Positions 14,058-15,858 of a stretch of DNA of 15,858 bases are shown one piece after another. Each line of letters begins with the position of its first letter. Positions within the stretch are counted from its first letter, which is position 1. Under the pieces are notes generated by a model, which was not told the origin of the DNA, ran no database searches, and was given only the letters and a program-made list of their open reading frames with translations. The stretch comes from Verrucomicrobiales bacterium (GTDB lineage Bacteria > Verrucomicrobiota > Verrucomicrobiia > Limisphaerales > UBA9464): NCBI GenBank assembly GCA_003445095.1, contig DLVS01000222.1:1-15858 (forward strand), written 5' to 3'. The translations under genes were made by a program, and so were the position numbers.

Positions 14058-15551
14058 TCACCACAAAATATCGAGCTGAAGCTGAAAGACCACGGAGCGG
14101 TCTCCAACGGTGTTGAACGCGGGGTTCCAAACAACTTGTAGATCGGGCTGCACCTTGATCGTCGGAGTCAGTTGCAGAACGTAGCTCATCTCGATCGCAA
14201 ATTCGTTCGCGTGAACGACGGTCTTCGTGGTCGCGGAGGGCTGGCTCCAGATGAAACCCAGGCCCGCATAATCAAATTCTCGGTCCGGGAACAAACCGAG
14301 GTGAGCGAGCGGACCCTTTGCCACTAGACCCGTTCCCATCTGCGTCGAAGCGCCCGCCGCGACAGCGTCTCCGCCGAAGCCGAAGCGTCCAAACCAGCCG
14401 AGCGGCGAGTGCTCGCCGAGTTTTTGCTGCACGTTAACCGCCAGCCCCCCCTGCGTAGGACCGCCCGCCTGCGCCACGAAAGGTTGGATCCGATAGACGC
14501 CGGGACCAAGCCCAAGCAGGTCGCGCGGCGCATAACCGAATTCCCCGAGAAGCGACCAGGTGTTCCAACTGAAATCGGTCCACGGAAGTTCACCGGCGTT
14601 GGCGTTGCCGGCCGAAGCGCCGAGCATGGCGTACCATTCTTCGCGCGGCTGCCATTGAAGGTTCACACCGAAATTGTATTGGGCCAGTGGCAACACCTGG
14701 CTATGCACCAGCGCCGAGTTGAGAAACTGACTGTGCGCGCTGTGCGCGTAGGCGTTGCCGTCAATGTAATTGCGCTGACTGACCATCCCCGCCACAACGA
14801 CGATGCGTCCATCACTCAACGATTGTTGCCACGCGAGTTCTGGCACACGAATGCCATTGACGCTCGACCAGTCGTAATTGGGCGACGTGATACTCCCGAG
14901 GCTTGATTTCGGCTCCTGCGACGCGCCATTGCTGCCGAGGCCAGACTTGACTTCGATTTGTGTGGCGACCCAGCCCGCGGTGCCGGCGGCACGCGCCGTA
15001 AACACATTCCACCTAGCATTCCAATCGAGAACGTAGAAGCCCTGGCTGTGGTCCCCTTGCATCACTTCGCTCATCGTGAGGAACGTGAGGTTCTGCGCTA
15101 GCGAGTAGCGCAGGCCGTGGTCTGACAGCCAATATTTGGGCTGTTGAGCGAACTGATCCAGCGCCGATGACGGCAGGAGCGGCCCGGGCTTCAGAGCGGT
15201 GTTGCCGGACTCATCGACGCCAGCCAGGTACGGCATCAACAGAGGGGCGACGGCGGGGAAGAATTCGAACTCGCGCAGGTCAGCGAACGCGGCCGCGTGA
15301 CGCGCACGGACTTCCACTGGTGGATTGGCACCCGCAAGCAAGTCCGGAAGCTGCCGTCTCAACCCGTCTGGCCCAGGCGGCAACAAAGACTCCGGCAACG
15401 CGTTGGTGGGCACTTTGACGGTTTGCCCCAGAACGTCGAGCAGGAGCACTTGGTTGGAAAGTGTGTTGGTCGGACTCTGGGGCGCCGTAACGAGCGGACA
15501 GCTCACAGCCAGGAGCGCCAACGCAACTACCCTACTCGGTGACGTGCTCAC
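14058..15551 (-). CDS. OprB-like carbohydrate-selective porin
   Basis: An outer-membrane beta-barrel protein of 497 residues with a signal peptide (about 1-24). The stretch from about 120 to the end fits the OprB family. It has an early aromatic strand, a VPELAWQQSLSDGRIVVVAG segment like the 'lpEa.leqs..dgkl.l..Gk' strand, the NAYAHSAHSQFLNSALV segment like OprB's 'nayAnd.ttqFlns', and a C-terminal pair (FAIEMSYVLQLTPTIKVQPD then VVWNPAF) typical of the last strands. The chain ends in a hydrophobic strand finishing with Trp, acceptable for BAM-dependent insertion. OprB porins admit mono- and oligosaccharides; the actual substrate is unknown. Residues about 25-110 are a Leu/Pro-rich N-terminal part I cannot assign; it lacks an obvious SLH domain. 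GTG 15551 is the only start that keeps the whole signal peptide, since a stop codon directly precedes it; it has no clear Shine-Dalgarno sequence. Confidence 0.87.
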   Translation of the reverse strand: MSTSPSRVVALALLAVSCPLVTAPQSPTNTLSNQVLLLDVLGQTVKVPTNALPESLLPPGPDGLRRQLPDLLAGANPPVEVRARHAAAFADLREFEFFPAVAPLLMPYLAGVDESGNTALKPGPLLPSSALDQFAQQPKYWLSDHGLRYSLAQNLTFLTMSEVMQGDHSQGFYVLDWNARWNVFTARAAGTAGWVATQIEVKSGLGSNGASQEPKSSLGSITSPNYDWSSVNGIRVPELAWQQSLSDGRIVVVAGMVSQRNYIDGNAYAHSAHSQFLNSALVHSQVLPLAQYNFGVNLQWQPREEWYAMLGASAGNANAGELPWTDFSWNTWSLLGEFGYAPRDLLGLGPGVYRIQPFVAQAGGPTQGGLAVNVQQKLGEHSPLGWFGRFGFGGDAVAAGASTQMGTGLVAKGPLAHLGLFPDREFDYAGLGFIWSQPSATTKTVVHANEFAIEMSYVLQLTPTIKVQPDLQVVWNPAFNTVGDRSVVFQLQLDILW

Positions 15552-15858
15552 TTACGTTGCTCGTGACGATGTTCCATCAAATGAGAACGCTCTCTTTTCA
15601 TCCTCCGGGCTACTGACAGTCCATGCGCTCTTCTACCTCACTGCAGAGGGCATGCGTCAAGGTGACTTTGTTTAACGGGTACAATTTATAGCTCGTCCGC
15701 TGCCTTTCGGAATCCGTGTGAATCTGCGGATCGGGAGATCATCGATTCAGATTCGACGCCGGGGGATGACTCGGTCGCGTGGGGGACATCTTCCCATCTC
15801 CCATCTCAAGTTGACTCACTATTCACTCGCTTCGAGGGCCAAACGAATTATCACATCA
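15552..15858. other. Region without a recognisable gene at the right edge
   Basis: These 307 bases hold no coding frame I can support. They contain the presumed porin promoter, an inverted repeat GAATCTG/CAGATTC (15720-15726 and 15748-15754, 21-base loop) and a short tandem CCCATCT repeat near 15795. A TTGACT near 15810 has no matching -10 element. A gene beginning to the right of the window could use this stretch as its control region. Confidence 0.5.
15685..15712 (-). promoter_or_regulatory. Weak candidate promoter for the porin
   Basis: On the minus strand TTCCGA (15712-15707) is followed after 16 bases by TATAAA (15690-15685). The -10 element matches five of six consensus bases but the -35 only three, so this is tentative. 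It would give an untranslated leader of about 125 bases before GTG 15551. Confidence 0.2.

Noticed and set aside
13830..14141. Plus-strand frame of 103 codons between ClC and porin
   Set aside because: It runs antisense into the 3' end of the porin, is Arg-rich with no domain, and has no ribosome site.

Overview
The window looks like a chromosomal segment of a moderately GC-rich Gram-negative bacterium. The best guess is Verrucomicrobiota, of the Pedosphaera/Limisphaerales kind. That rests on family resemblance: an ECF sigma factor fused through a membrane helix to carboxypeptidase-regulatory-like domains, a CusF-Sco copper protein with a CX5C motif, a MacA-type adaptor with a Gly/Met-rich insertion, a type I sulfatase and an OprB-like porin. 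No 16S rRNA or tRNA is present to confirm it.

Layout, left to right. (1) 1-911: the 3' part of a copper-chaperone gene (CusF-like domain plus Sco/SenC thioredoxin fold), whose frame is open to the left edge. (2) 951-1436: a small protein resembling only the N-terminal domain of IS1182/IS5-type transposases. (3) 1459-4800, minus strand: a very large sigma-factor fusion, convergent with (2). (4) 4909-5886, minus strand: a PLP-dependent cysteine synthase/CBS-type enzyme. (5) 6119-10448, plus strand: a tight cluster of a secreted protein, a possible 26-residue CxxC peptide, a MacA-like adaptor, a MacB-type ATPase and a separate MacB-type permease. Together the last three form an ABC efflux system whose outer-membrane channel must lie elsewhere. 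(6) 10475-12151, minus strand: a secreted sulfatase, convergent with the efflux cluster. (7) 12420-13745, minus strand: a ClC chloride/proton exchanger. (8) 14058-15551, minus strand: an OprB-like porin. About 0.3 kb with no gene follows to the right edge.

Most proteins act in the envelope (copper handling, efflux, sulfate-ester hydrolysis, ion exchange, outer-membrane uptake), but they appear to form several transcription units rather than one pathway. Only the adaptor-ATPase-permease set is clearly a functional complex. I see no CRISPR array, complete insertion sequence, prophage or obvious defence system. The most unusual objects are the membrane-tethered sigma-factor fusion, the stand-alone transposase-like N-terminal domain, the adaptor insertion with an LTPEQ motif, the CxxC micro-ORF, and the palindrome upstream of the sulfatase.
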